This document shows, one piece after another, positions 26,371 to 39,200 of a DNA stretch of 64,000 nucleotides. The position numbers were made by a program, and so were the translations under genes. Positions within the stretch are counted from its first letter, which is position 1. Every line of letters starts with the position of its first letter. This DNA comes from Branchiostoma belcheri. Taxonomy: Eukaryota; Chordata; Leptocardii; Amphioxiformes; Branchiostomatidae. The stretch is taken from positions 554,780 to 618,779 of the forward strand of contig NW_017802447.1 in the NCBI RefSeq assembly GCF_001625305.1, in the 5' to 3' direction. The notes beneath the pieces are model-generated. The model saw only the letters and a list, made by a program, of their open reading frames with translations, had not been told where the DNA came from and ran no database searches.

Positions 26371-26763
26371 CGCCATTTTTGTCATTTGAGCTTGCATGCC
26401 TGGCGTCCATTACGGGAAAATCTATTGGCTAGCAATAAGCAGGATACATAGTACAATAACGTGTTAGCTAAATATGTCTTCTGAATGTTTAGCACGAAAT
26501 GTAGAACTTCAGATTCTGCCTGAAACGGTGTAGAAAAATAACCGTTATTTTCCCGCCATCTATGGAGATGAGGGTCACGAGTTCAGCCAATGGGAGGCTC
26601 CGTTACATCTTCAAATCTAGGTCGGAGAGGGCGCAGGCGTCATCAAGATGGCGGACAAGTTTACGAGGAAGATTTTCTTTTCCGCCGAAACAATTTCCAT
26701 TTCGCACGATCGGTGGTGTCTGCTGGCCCTCTGAGGCGCTCAAATTGTGGATTTAGTTGTCAG
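26371..26763 (+). promoter_or_regulatory. Probable WAPL promoter and noncoding first exon
   Basis: Three YY1-like words lie here: CGCCAT at 26371 and 26554 on the opposite strand, and AAGATGGCGG around 26645-26654. YY1 sites of this last form often sit at or just after metazoan transcription starts. From there the DNA is CpG-rich and ends in the donor CAG/GTAGGT at 26763/26764. A splice to the acceptor at 28358 would give a noncoding first exon, as vertebrate WAPL genes have. The ATG inside the YY1 word opens a frame of 28 codons that stops before the donor, so it could act as an upstream ORF. The start site itself is inferred. Confidence 0.5.
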
Positions 26764-28358
26764 GTAGGTCAGCATTTATATCTGAACGTTTCCCTGTGTG
26801 TTTCTCTGTCACGATTTTTACCACAAATGATGCCCCTCCACGGCTCACTAAAACCCAGTCAGGATATTGTGTCGAACGTATCATCTTCACAATGTGGATG
26901 TGGAAATTCCGGCAGTACAGCCGCCCTAAGTCACTTCCTCTCCTCACAGAAACGCTTAGAAGTCTCCCTTTGTATAATTCTGACCAAACTCGTCAAAGTT
27001 GGGTTTATTTTGGGACGAATTTGAGGCCCGGAAAGAGGGGAGCCACGTGAAGCGCCAACATTTTTACGACCAAACATCGCCCTGTTGTTCTCAGACAAGA
27101 GCATGTCATGTCAGATCGACAGCGGCAGGACGTTTTTGGTCAGGAATTTCTCTATCAAATGTTCAAAACAACATCACCAAGATCACTACTAAAGCATCTT
27201 TAAATCAATTAGGGCAAAAATATTCCTCATCCTCTGTGTATTTCGTACAAGATCGGAAATGTTTACAATTTGTGCAGGTTATAATTAGGGCTATTCCAGT
27301 AAAACCAATCACATCTAGGAAGCAAGATCTAGTTCTAAGTCTAGAAAATCTACAGATTTTCAATTTGTATGAACAATTGTGCTTTAAAATTAGTTAGACA
27401 GCCTGCATAATTGATATTTTCATTTTTCCTTGTCAACCCACCCCTCCTGAAATTGGCCTTAGGTTATTGTTGACAAAGAAAGAGACGTGAAGAGAAGAGA
27501 AGGAGACAGTACAAAAGGACAGTATTGCGCTTCACAAATAAATGTTATTTAAGAATCTCATTTAGGTTAAGTTGATGAAATGTTTTTTGTGATGATTTTC
27601 ACACAGTGTGCAATATGGTTTCATGTAATTCGTATGTTAAAGTTATGGTGTCCTAAAAATACTGTTTTTCTAAGTTTAAGTACTGTACTGTAAATTGTAC
27701 TGTACATGTATTTGCATTTGAGCAGCTTTTGAAGTGTTTTATTTATTTTAAAGAGATGAATTATGAAATTTGTCAACAAAAGTGTAGAAGAAGTAAATAG
27801 AAACTAAGCTGCACCTTTTTTTTTATAAAAGGAAGTTCAGGAACAATAAGTTGTTTTATTTCTCTGAAAGTGAAATGACTAATATTGTATCTACACAAAT
27901 ACGTTAAGGAATATATCGAGAGTATTTTATAAGAGCATAATATCATAGATCAGGCCTTGAGTTACACACTGCAGCTGCTTTTGAAGGTCGCTTCATCCAC
28001 AGAGTCTGACCAGGTGACCTGTATCAAATTTACTGTGCAGATGTTCAATGTTTTCCTATAGCAGGTGATTATAAATCATTCCTGTCTGTCAGAAAATATC
28101 AAACCGACCAGGTGTTTTGTATGATAATTGCCCAGAAAATTGCAGAATCTCTATTTGGTAACCTTTTGGGTTTTTTTTTGGAGGGGGGGCATTGTTAATT
28201 TTTTTTAAATGTTATTTTCCTGTTAGATATTGGCATTCATGGTCTCATTTTGAAACATGCTGCTTGTAGTAGAAAGTACCTGCTGAAGAAAAGACAAGAC
28301 AGTTGTGATTACAAATACCAGAGTATCAATGCTTAATTCTACTTTTTTCTTCTTACAG

Positions 28359-28436
28359 TATCCCGAAGGACAGTGTTATTCTAGAAAGAAGGCAGCATAT
28401 CTGTTTGGACTGTTGTAGGTTGGGATAGGAGTCACC
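28359..28436 (+). other. WAPL: WAPL 5' UTR part of first coding exon
   Basis: A strong acceptor (TTTTTTCTTCTTACAG, ending at 28358) opens the exon. After 78 bases the ATG at 28437 is preceded by GTCACC, a good initiation context. The intron before it, back to 26764, is about 1.6 kb. Confidence 0.7.
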
Positions 28437-30242
28437 ATGCCACGCTACGGCGTCAAAACATACAGTCGGGGAGCCAAGCCCAAGGTGGAAGAACCCACCA
28501 GTAAGTTTGACCAGGTATTTGGCGGTGATTCGGGGAAGCGTCCTTTGGCAGCGAAAGCCTCCTCCAAGACACAGAAATGGGGTAACACGACGTTCACTGC
28601 CGTACGTATGACGCGGAGGCACAACGTAGAGAACGAACAGCAAGTTGAACACAAGCGAAGGCGGTTGAATAGCGACGACCCTTTCAGTTTTGACAGCAGC
28701 GATGATGATCACTCTTCTCGAAGGGGGCTGCGGACTTCGCCCCGCAAGAATATTCCAGCGGAGGAGCATTCGTACACGTCGCTGTGTAAGCCCGCTCCGC
28801 CGAGTATGGGAGAGCATTCGTATACTGCCCGATCTGTGCACAAGCCGGTACAGCCCAAAGCGACAGGGGATCATGCATATGTTTCCATGCATAGACCTCC
28901 AGTTCAGAGTGTAAAAGACGACCACACTTACCTATCCTCGCCTCAGAAAAAGCCTACCAGTGACCACGCGTACTCATCTATCCAGAAGCCTTCGGTGCGA
29001 AATGCGTCGGACGATTATTCTGATCACTCCTACGCACACCATGTGACAACAACCTCAGTGTTAACACCGCAGCCAAAGGCAGTTTCTCTGAGTGAATCTG
29101 CCGATCATTCGTACGCAGCTCATTCCAAGCCCGTGGCGACCAAGAACGCGCCCAGCGAACATTCATACGCTGCTTCTTCTATGAAATCCAACGTGTCAAA
29201 AACAAAACTGAAAGAAGGTAAGGTGACGGCAGAGTTATTGTTTGACCGGGCCGTCGCTGCAGTTTCCAAATCCAATCAGGCAGCTCAAAACTCTCCCAAG
29301 GACAATTTTGATATGCCATCATCGATATCGCGTTCAAAAGTAAAAGAGACACCCGCAGCTAAAGTTGAAGACGACCCATTCATTTTTGCCTCCCCGAAAA
29401 AGAATAGTGTCAACTCAGGGAAAGACGCTTTCGATTTTTCAGACTCCGAGGATGGGCTTTCGTCAGATTCAGAGAAAAAGGAACAGGGTAGACCGTCGTG
29501 GAGTGGATTAACGAATAGCAGTAGTGCAGTCTCCAGTAATTCAAACTGGGCACGCACTTGTGTTAAAGTGGATTCAAGTGGGGTAGGGGCAGGCAGCAGC
29601 AATAGCATGACCTTGGACGAGAGATGGGCAAGCATCACCAAGTCACGGCCTCCCGTTAGGTCGTACACCTGGAACAGTTCGCAGTCCTCGGACGACGATG
29701 AGTCCCCGAAATGGCCCGGCCTTCCCCAAACAAGGACGATATCCGGGGGACAGCCGAGGGTCCGAATTGTGGTGGGTACGGCTAGAAAGGCAGCTCCAAC
29801 TACGGCTAGTACATCAACAACCAGTACTGCAAGTATACCAGTGTCTTGTGTTAGCAGCAAGGTTGGTGCAACTGTTGCCAGTAAAAGTACCGTGTGTACG
29901 ACACAGGCTCCTGTTGCCTCAGCAGCCAACAAGTCACAGACAGCTCTGAAAGCGTACGCTTCGAGACTCTCGTACGCACCATCGTGCGACGAGGGTTCAT
30001 TACCGTCGTCCTCACAGAGTTCTACAAGCAGCAAGTTGTCGTCATCACAGCCGAGTACGAGCGGCTTTGCCTCTCTGTCGCAGCCGAGCACCAGCAAGGG
30101 TAGCCAGGGCTTGCCGTCCTCACAGTCAAGTGCACGAGACGAGGACCCGTTCGGGTTTGATGAAGAAGAGCTTCCCTCGCGGTCCCAACCAACTGCTAGT
30201 GGGGAACCCAGGAAGCCACGCAAATTCTACAGCCCTAAAAAG
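28437..30242 (+). CDS. WAPL: WAPL coding exon 1: disordered N-terminal region
   Basis: This exon encodes 602 residues, mostly serine-rich and predicted disordered. In order: YSR motif (9-11); FDQVF and KWGNTTF blocks matching the vertebrate N-terminus (about 24-53); a basic stretch HKRRR (72-76); DPFSF (81-85); eight (E/D)H(S/T/A)Y motifs between 110 and 244; DPFIF (313-317); FDF with acidic residues (332-343); threonine/serine-rich tracts (452-560); DPFGF (570-574). The donor is AAAAAG/GTGAGT at 30242. A 312-codon open frame on the opposite strand is a shadow of this exon. Confidence 0.95.
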
Positions 30243-33200
30243 GTGAGTCTAACCCAGTAATATCGTAGCTATAAGGACCAACACCCATAAATGGCTCTGC
30301 TTTGGTATTCAAGTTTTGTTTCTACTCTCACGTTTGAAGGCTGCACTCCGATTTCAGACATTCTTTGAAATATAATGAAACTTGATAATTCAATTCAATC
30401 TGCTAACATTAATCTTTCGTAGATGTCAAGAATTATCAAACATGGTTGACTTTTCTGTAGTAACTTTAATCTTGTTATGTATGCAAATAGCTAAAAGCTT
30501 ATTTCCAAGAAACTGCCTGATTATTGGGTCTTTGAAGTGAAATCTGTACTCTCCAACTCCAAGCAGAGGTTTAGACTGGAGATTGTTTTTTTTTTCTTTT
30601 CTTAGCTTTGTAGCCTCTTGTATGATTCTGTTCCCTAGTAGTACTAGTAGGGGGAATCTCAGCCACTACTTGAAACATGTAATGGTAGGAAATGTAAAAA
30701 AAAAGCAAAAAAAAAAAAACCTCCTGACCACAACAGATTTCAAATTTCTACTTATTTCCAGCTTTCGAGTTAAGGGCTTAGGATACCCAAGCAACCACAA
30801 CCTGTAATTGCAGAAAAGATGTTGACAAAAAAATGTAATCATAAACAACATGCAAATTGACAAGCTAGGAGTGTAATGTAATTCACATTTTGCAGGTAAC
30901 AGAATTATTTTGATCCCTGACCAGGGAGACCAAGGCCCGATTTAGACTAGAAACGGTATACCGTTTCGAAACGGTACGAAACGTTTCGCCACAGAAAACG
31001 GTTCGTCTTTAGACACAGAGGCGGAAGCTTTTCGGGCCGCCCGTGGCGCAGGATGTTTCTGACCCACAGTGACCTATGATGACCTCCCCGAGCCGCTTCT
31101 ACGGTTTGTCTCATTGGCCTTACGATACTTGTGTTTTAGGGCTTTGAACTTCACCCAAACTTTGGGGTGCGTATTAATAAAATACCCCTCAGCCGCCAGC
31201 CCGTCCACAAGCATCTGTATGCCCTCCCTATTACGCGAGGTCTCCAAGCGGGATTGTATAGTTTGATCGGCCCACAAGCTGATCAAGCAGCGGATCTCTT
31301 CTTGGGTCCAGACCCTCCCCTGGCCTTCTGCCATCCCTCCAGACATAAAGGATGATGAAAATTCGAGAAATACATGATATAAAATGGCGAAAATGGACAC
31401 AATCGAATATGGCGCGAATCTACCAGAAAATGGACGTGCGCTGGCTTATTAGCATGTGATTAGCATATAACACGTGACCTGGTTTACCGTTTCAAGAAAC
31501 CCTTTGACTTTAGACCTAGCAAAAAGCGTTTCGGGCCCCCCGCTGAAGGGTTCTGAAACGGTCGAAAACCACGATGGAGGTGGTTTTCGGAAACGGTCCA
31601 CGAAAACCCAAAACAAACCGTTTTTTCCTCTTTAGACCGGGAACGGTTAACCGTTCCGAAACGTTTCCCTAGCCAAAACCCCTTAAGCGTTTCTAGTCTA
31701 AATCGGGCCCAAGCTGGCTGACCACACTGCTAGCCAGAGCGGGTGTTCTGATCATTAAACGGCTCATAAACATTCAACAATGGAGCTCTTCAATTAGCCC
31801 CCAGAAATTACTAGGTTGAACTCTCCATGTAGGGTTAGGAAGAGAGCAATCGCCATATTTTTTCTTACTCCTAAGTTACAAGTCGGTTTGGAAGAGCAGT
31901 GCGTTGTATGTGTAACATATCATTGTCATATTTATTATTTTCACATATTTTAAAGAATTGTTGAACAAGTAAGAACAACTAATGGGACCTTTCTTTGGAG
32001 AAACTGGAGCAGACGAATCAGAAAACGAAGAACTGAATTGGTCTGGTCTAAGATAATCTAATTGACTTATGCATATTCATAACACGGGAGGTTCATTTGC
32101 AGTTCATGATGTAAAAAGTTCATCTGTATGTCGTAAACCCCCAAAGGAATGTAGTGAACACTCCCCTTTGGGTATGGAAAAAGCATGTTTATTTTAAGAA
32201 TGCTTTTAGTCATTACACTTGAATCTGTATAATGTATACCATATTTCTGTTTTAGGAGGAACAGAAAGTTTTGTGTGCATGTGCGAAAGAATGGTACCAT
32301 ATTCGTGGTGATCTCTGCACTTACATATTACCCTTTGCATCAACTTTTGACCTCACATAAAAATTCCTGGTCCCAGGATGGTGTCCAAAATTAGTTTAAT
32401 GTCTTCCTCAGTCCAAGAGGAAATGGTAACGGTGTCCTAACAATAGCTGCTTTGTTCTTTTTCCTTGCAGTCGCCTGCTAAGGTGAGGTACAATCCCCGC
32501 CCATGGCAACCAAGCACCTCCGAGAGCTTTGACGTAAGTTCATCTCCCTGTTCTGCCACACAAATGGAAGGACTTGGTTCTGGAACTCGTTGACCTAAAA
32601 GTAAAACACAAAGTTACAACATGGAAAATCCTAACAATCTCTAGATACCATTTACAAAAAATTTCCTTTGAAGCTTGAATTTGATCTTTGATATGTTATT
32701 TTCTCAATGCAAAATGTGGATAGCTGAGCTGAGAGAAATTCTATAACAAAGTATCAGAGTCTGTTTGGGAAATAATCCAGAAAAAGAGATGTCTAGTTTT
32801 GAATGGCTCCAAGAAAAAGTTTTAGAATCAAGTTCAAACCTGGGTTTATCATTTGTGATAGGGATGTATTTTGTTAGATACATGTACATTGCTTCCCTGG
32901 AGAGATCATTTTAGTATGAATTTTTCAAAGCACCCATCAATATTAATTCCTGATTAACATGGAGATGTTTAAATTTGCTCCAAAGCCAACTCTGATGCCC
33001 CCTCCTCCCCCACCAAAGGTAAGGCCGTAGTTCCACAGATTAATTCTGGTCATTTGACATGATAATGTGACGGCAAAATGAGCTTGAAATTTCTGTGAAG
33101 GTGGTTCATTGTTTGTATTCAATATGACCACTTCTTGATAGATTACTTTCTTTCTTCTTTTGAATGCAGTGTACAGGGTATTATGTGGTATAGCAGGTAT

Positions 33201-36200
33201 TATTTAATTAGCATAGTTTGTCATATGATATGCATTATTTTATGCTTTCTTTCAGGTTTGCCATTATATTTCAGAAAATAAATTAACTAATGATATTGTG
33301 AGATATTGCGTGGATAGTCAAAATTATTTTCCCCACTTATGACAGGACGCGGAAGTTTACGAGGTTGACGATGATGATGATGATGAGCCTGCCACCGCGC
33401 CCCTGCTGCTGACACGCAGAACGTCGGTGGCGCAGCGTTCCCACCATGCACCAGTCACAGCGCTGAGGGTTCCTCGCGAACAAAAAGAGGTACATCTCCG
33501 AGTATACCAACAAATTTCTGCTTCACGTTCTTCTCTTGCTAATATCTTTACTCTTTGAGATCAGCGTTCTAGCCAGCATCCGTCTTTCCTTCATTTGATG
33601 GAATTTTGTTGCTCACAAACAGACAAAAATTTTGCTAAATCTGTTGTCTTTGACGGACTAAAATCAGGGAATAGATATAGATAAAGAGATTTCCTTCAAG
33701 TTCAACTGAATGTAGTAGTCAACCAGCAATATTTATCCCTTAAAATGCAGGAAATAGCATTTTAGAGGGTCAAGGCTTCAAAATTATCACTGGAACTTTC
33801 GGAAGCATACCCCCAGACACTCCGAGGGGCACGATGCATCCTGCCTTGGGCGTTCGACCAGATTCAACGTCCAGCAAAATTGAGATGACAGAAAAAAATT
33901 CAGGCTAGCCAGAACACTGATGTGATGTAGTGTTGATTCCACATTTTTTATTTCAATGGTATTTCTATTGTTATTGGTGTATTTACAGTTGTAATGAAAT
34001 TCCAGACATGTTTAGGGTATTCCACAATGCAGAAAGCCTAATGAGCCATTAATGATTGATAATGTGGAAAGTCCATTGTGTGAAAAGGTCTTGTCTTCCT
34101 CCATGGTTAATTCCTGTATTAATGGTCCATATGGTGCTGTCAACAAAGACTTAACCCTCACAAAAGCACAGAGAACTTCCCTAGTGGGAGAGAGCCATGC
34201 TGAATTAACAAAGGGAAAAAGTCAACAATGTCTTGACATTTCAGTTCTTGGTACATTACGGTAGCTTATTTGTGGGATATTGATTGATGTGACTGTACCT
34301 CTGTCAGCTCTCAGATGTGAGCACCTTTTTTGAATTGAAAAGTGACTACAGGGCTGTCTGTGTTGGTATTAGCCAATAGATAAAGCATTGTGATTCACTT
34401 CAATAGGTGACGATTCACTGACGAAGGAGATTGTTACTTATTATACTTTTTAATGGTTGTACTGTAAATCTTGAAATGATGTTTCTGTGGTTTACTTTTT
34501 GCTTCAACCTTACCACCACAAATTCACGACACTGCAAATACGTATTTCAAGCTCAAACTTCCTTAAACCTCCTTTCCTCTTCTATTAAAATGAATGAATT
34601 TACTGTGCCTCTATCAGCTCAAGATGTGTGCATCATTTTGATTGAAAAGTGACTTCGTGTTTTTTTTTGTTTTGTGTGTCATGGGACCCTTTTGATGCAT
34701 AGGTACATTATTGTACATTTCACCATACAATTTATGTTATTCTGAGCCATCTTGTGACCTGTGCCTTTTGATCTATATTGAACCATCTATTGCCTTGTCT
34801 CTGACGGTTGCCGCCCCCCTCCCCCTCACAGCTGTACACTGTGGTGAGTAATGTGAAGAACTATAATGACTGTATAGAGCTGGGAGAGAGCCAGGAGTTC
34901 TTGGATGACATTGAATACCTGCTGGATGGACTCAAGAACACAGAGAGTGCTGGAACAAGATGTCTAAGGTAAGAACACTTTTTCTGAACTATTTTTTGTA
35001 GGGGAAGAAACTAAAAGTAGTTCCCAGTCCTGACTTCAAATTCCCAGTATTACTTTTTATTAGCAAAATCCATGTACAGTGTCAAAGAAAGTAAAGTAAA
35101 GCAAGAGAGAACATAAAACTACTGTCTATGTCTATGTAATTCTATGTGGTGTTTTTTACCTCAGTTTTATACTGAACTTGAGTTTATACTTTATTGAACT
35201 GTAAATTTTTTCTCTATGGGGATGTTGCTTTTTAAAACATTGCTTGGAACAGAAGTAGGTCAGTATGTTGTGTTGCACCTGAAATTTAAGGCCCTGCTCC
35301 TGTATATTTACCTTGGAGGCACGATTATATGTGTCCTTGTACGCACCATACATGTGTATTTCTTCTGTGCATACATGTATGTATTATTCAGTAGTGGTGG
35401 TTATACAGGGTCATAATAAGAGCACTGTCATTTTTCAGGTCTGTATAATAAATCATACTGCCAGAGTGAAACTGGAAATATTGTTGAAATTATGAGACAA
35501 GCCAACAACAGCTTCTATGATTCATGAATTCACGTCTTAAAATAAAATCCAGTTATGAAAGATTTTCCAGGTTCATTAATTTACTGCATGTGCGTATGAT
35601 TTTATGAAGACATCAATAACCCTCCAGGTATTTGAAGACATACATTACTGCTCTAATATAACTTTGTGAGTTGTATGTCATAAAAAATTTCAGGGCAAAT
35701 TCTATTTTAGAGAAAGTCTGACTAGTCCTAGATTTTCTGCTTGACACTTTAATGACTCGGCCATACACATCAAAGCTTTTATTACCAGATAATTACCTCA
35801 GAAATTTTGATGTTTTACATTTTGCACTTGCTTTGACTTCTAACATTTTGACCTAGAGCATTAGATTTAGAATGATAAGATTGGTTCCAGACTGGTATTT
35901 TTGTCTCGTGTGTAAATGAATTATAAGTCTCTGTATAGTGTGAGATATACTTATTTGTACTCTTTGTGTGTTTTTCCAGTTTGATCAGTCTGGCGACCAA
36001 GTGCTTGGCCCCGATCTTCCGCCTACATTTGCGAGCAAACAGCACGATCAACAAAGTGTTTGGGGAACTCCAGGACGCTGCATCAGATCCGGTGAGCACT
36101 GGTCATGTTATTACAGAAAATATTGTTGGAGACCAACATTTTAAGTGTATATATGTCTGAATTTTTATAGAAAGGAAGAAGAGCAGGTTTTTATTTGAAC

Positions 36201-39200
36201 TGTTGGTTCTTTCTCATTTATGGTTGCCTGACTATCAAGTTGTGTTTGCCACCATGTTGGTGTCCCTATCTACATTGCAGTGAATCACAGGTAGTGCTTG
36301 AAATATCACCTGCACATGCAGGTTAGTGCAAGTTGGAGGCTTGGAGCTGAGGGGGTATTTCTGATGCAGACAATTTTCAGTGCTACCTGCACCAGTACAT
36401 TAAATGCCAGTGCAGGTATGAAGAAAAAGGATTTCGAGCCCTGGTACTCTTATTCTGCAATCCATTACAATGCAAATATGGATACCAGCATGGTGGTCAG
36501 CACATGTCTGTTGCATTAATATATAAATGCTCTATACCCTATGGTTGGTACATTTGTAGGATTGATTTTGGTATTGTCTGTATCCTGTACTGTTGCAGGC
36601 CCTGTCCCTGTGCACAGCCCTGCTGATGTACATGTTGAGTCGTGACCGGATGAACATGGACCTGGACTCCACCTGTCTGCAGCTCATGATCCAGCTGCTC
36701 AGTGTGGACGCCCAGCCGGCCGAGCCAACAGGCGGGGCCGTACAGGGGCGCGAGTACAACAAGATTAGGGAGAAAGTCCAGCAACTCTGCGAAAAGACCA
36801 ACAACAAACATTTGAAGATGAACACCATTTCTGTAAGTTACTTGTTCTGTTCAAACATTGTCTTTCTTTGTGATTTGCCTTTTATCCAATGCCTTAGAAA
36901 AATAGTTCTAGCCATCAAGGTATTTATAGTTTATTCCCCACACTTGAGGAAAATTGTTCCTTCTCTTTTCCCATCATGTGATCGGACACCTTTCCAAAAG
37001 ATGTCACGCTTTTGGTGTTAAAATTTTTGCAGTGGGGACGGATGGTACATGAGGTATTCTGCATTTGCTAGCAAATGTTAACTTTCTAGTGTTAATCATG
37101 GAGAATTGATGTTCATCCCAAAATAGCAAATGGAAGTCTGAGATAAATGGAAACTCTGAGATAAATGTGCATTATTTTTTCCTCAGGCGGGTTTGCTGGC
37201 CATGGAGTGTCTGCTGACCTTGACCTCTAAGCGTGCAGGTGACGCCTTTAAGGAGGAGGTCAGGAAGTTGGGTGGTCTGGACCGTCTGGCAGATATGGGT
37301 GGGTATCACACCAGGGTTTCCTCTTGTCCTGTGGTATCACGGCAGGGTTTTCTGTAGTTATGTTGCTAAATGTGCTCAGTATTGTTGACTGTAAGAAATG
37401 CTGTAATTCCAAGCTTTTCTTGGCTAACAAACCTAGAGAAAACAGTATTCCTTCATTCCATTCATTAAAAACTTAGGGCTTTTCATTTTCCACTGCTTCC
37501 AAAGAAGAAATCAAACCCCACATAAGTAACATGCATGTAGATGTAAAACCTTACTGTAGACCAGCAGTGTAGTGTAATCCTCATTGTTCTTTTCACATAC
37601 AACCTGTGACATATATACTCATTCACTGTATGTATGTCATCACTTGTTCACTTATAATCTGCCCACAGGAACAAGTCTGCAATAAACTATCAATATCGAT
37701 AGCAAGGTCTGAATTTCAAGAACTATGTAATGAGTTTTCTTGCCTACTGTGTGTTCTGTAGTGATGGGTTGTGAGGCGTGCCTTGGTGATGGAGAGAAGA
37801 AGCCAGACGATCCGGCCATGCTGCGGCTCAGGAAGATGGACAGGTGTCTACGGGTGCTGGAGAATGTAAGTCACAATGTTTCTGTCAATCAAACTACTAA
37901 CTTCTTAGAAATGGAGGATATGTCATACTACTCACTCACTATCCAGTTTATCGTCTTGTTCCTCGTCTTCCGAGGTTTAGACGATGCTGTATGTTATACC
38001 AACAAAATGCGTTATAAGTTGAATGGCTGCCAAATTTCTATTGGAGGATTGTCAAAGAGTGATTGGGGTTGGATTAAGATGTTTATAGTTGCCTTTTTGT
38101 TTTGAATTTTTGCCAAATTTCAAATAAAATTTCTCTAAAAGGCAAAAAAAGGATGATCTGTGTTAACATAGTCAGTATCAGTAGAATTTGTGTAAGATTA
38201 CAATTCATTTATTTACTCGCATATGTTTAACGAGTATCAAGCACAAAGCACAATTGCTTATATAAAGCCCTCTACTCAAGAACATGAATATAAAACAAGA
38301 GCAAAACCCAATACAATGCTACTGTATTATTGAGATCAAATGTTAAAACTTGGAGGATGAAAATTTCCACCTCAAAAATGAGGTTGTGCTTGCTTTACTT
38401 TCTTGACAGAAGGGCAAAGAAAAAATTGTGGCAATATTTAGCTGTCCTGGGATTAGAACTCACACATCTGTATCCAATTTTTGTCCCAGGTGACATTCAT
38501 GAACACGGACAATCAGGGGTACCTCCTCAACTACAAGTCTGCGGAGCTGGTGGGCGCTGTTGTTCGGGCGCTCAAGTCCTTCACCAAAATGTGCGAGCAC
38601 TTTGCAGACGACGACTCGCTCCCGCTGAACGGACAGCATGAGGACGATGACAGCGTGCTGGCCACGCCGGGCACGGTCGTACGCAGCTGTCTGCTGGCTC
38701 TACTCAGGGTGCTGCTCAACCTGACTCATGACAACGGTAGGGAACAGTAGCACGTCGGCTGAATGTACTGCACCTGCGTGAAACCAGTAATGTATTGTAC
38801 ATAGAACTGCGACAGAACGTCTCATATAAGGTTGTATTCGTGCATATAAGGTTAACATCCTGTCTTTAGTTACAAAATGTTATGGCAACAGGCAAAATTC
38901 TGATGCAACGTTGACCAAACATTCAATGAAAACTGTGAAAAATCAGGGTTTTGCACTGGCGTAGTACGTTTTGCTGACATGTGGGGAATAGTCCAGTTCA
39001 ACAATTTCTGCTGTATTGAATTATTACTGTGGTATGTTTTTAAATCCAAGAAATTAGAACCAGTAAGTCAAATTGGTGTTTTGTCCATGCAATATGATGG
39101 GGCCTGGTGCCTATTAAGAAATATTGAACTATGAATATCATCTAGAACCATAAACAAATGATAAAAAGTTGGCCTTGTGTACTGAACATGTTAGATATGC

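Noticed and set aside
29285..30223. 312-codon open frame on the minus strand
   Set aside because: It is the exact antisense of WAPL coding exon 1. The WAPL frame has YSR and DPFGF motifs and correct splice borders; the antisense is a Leu/Ser/Asp-rich mirror.
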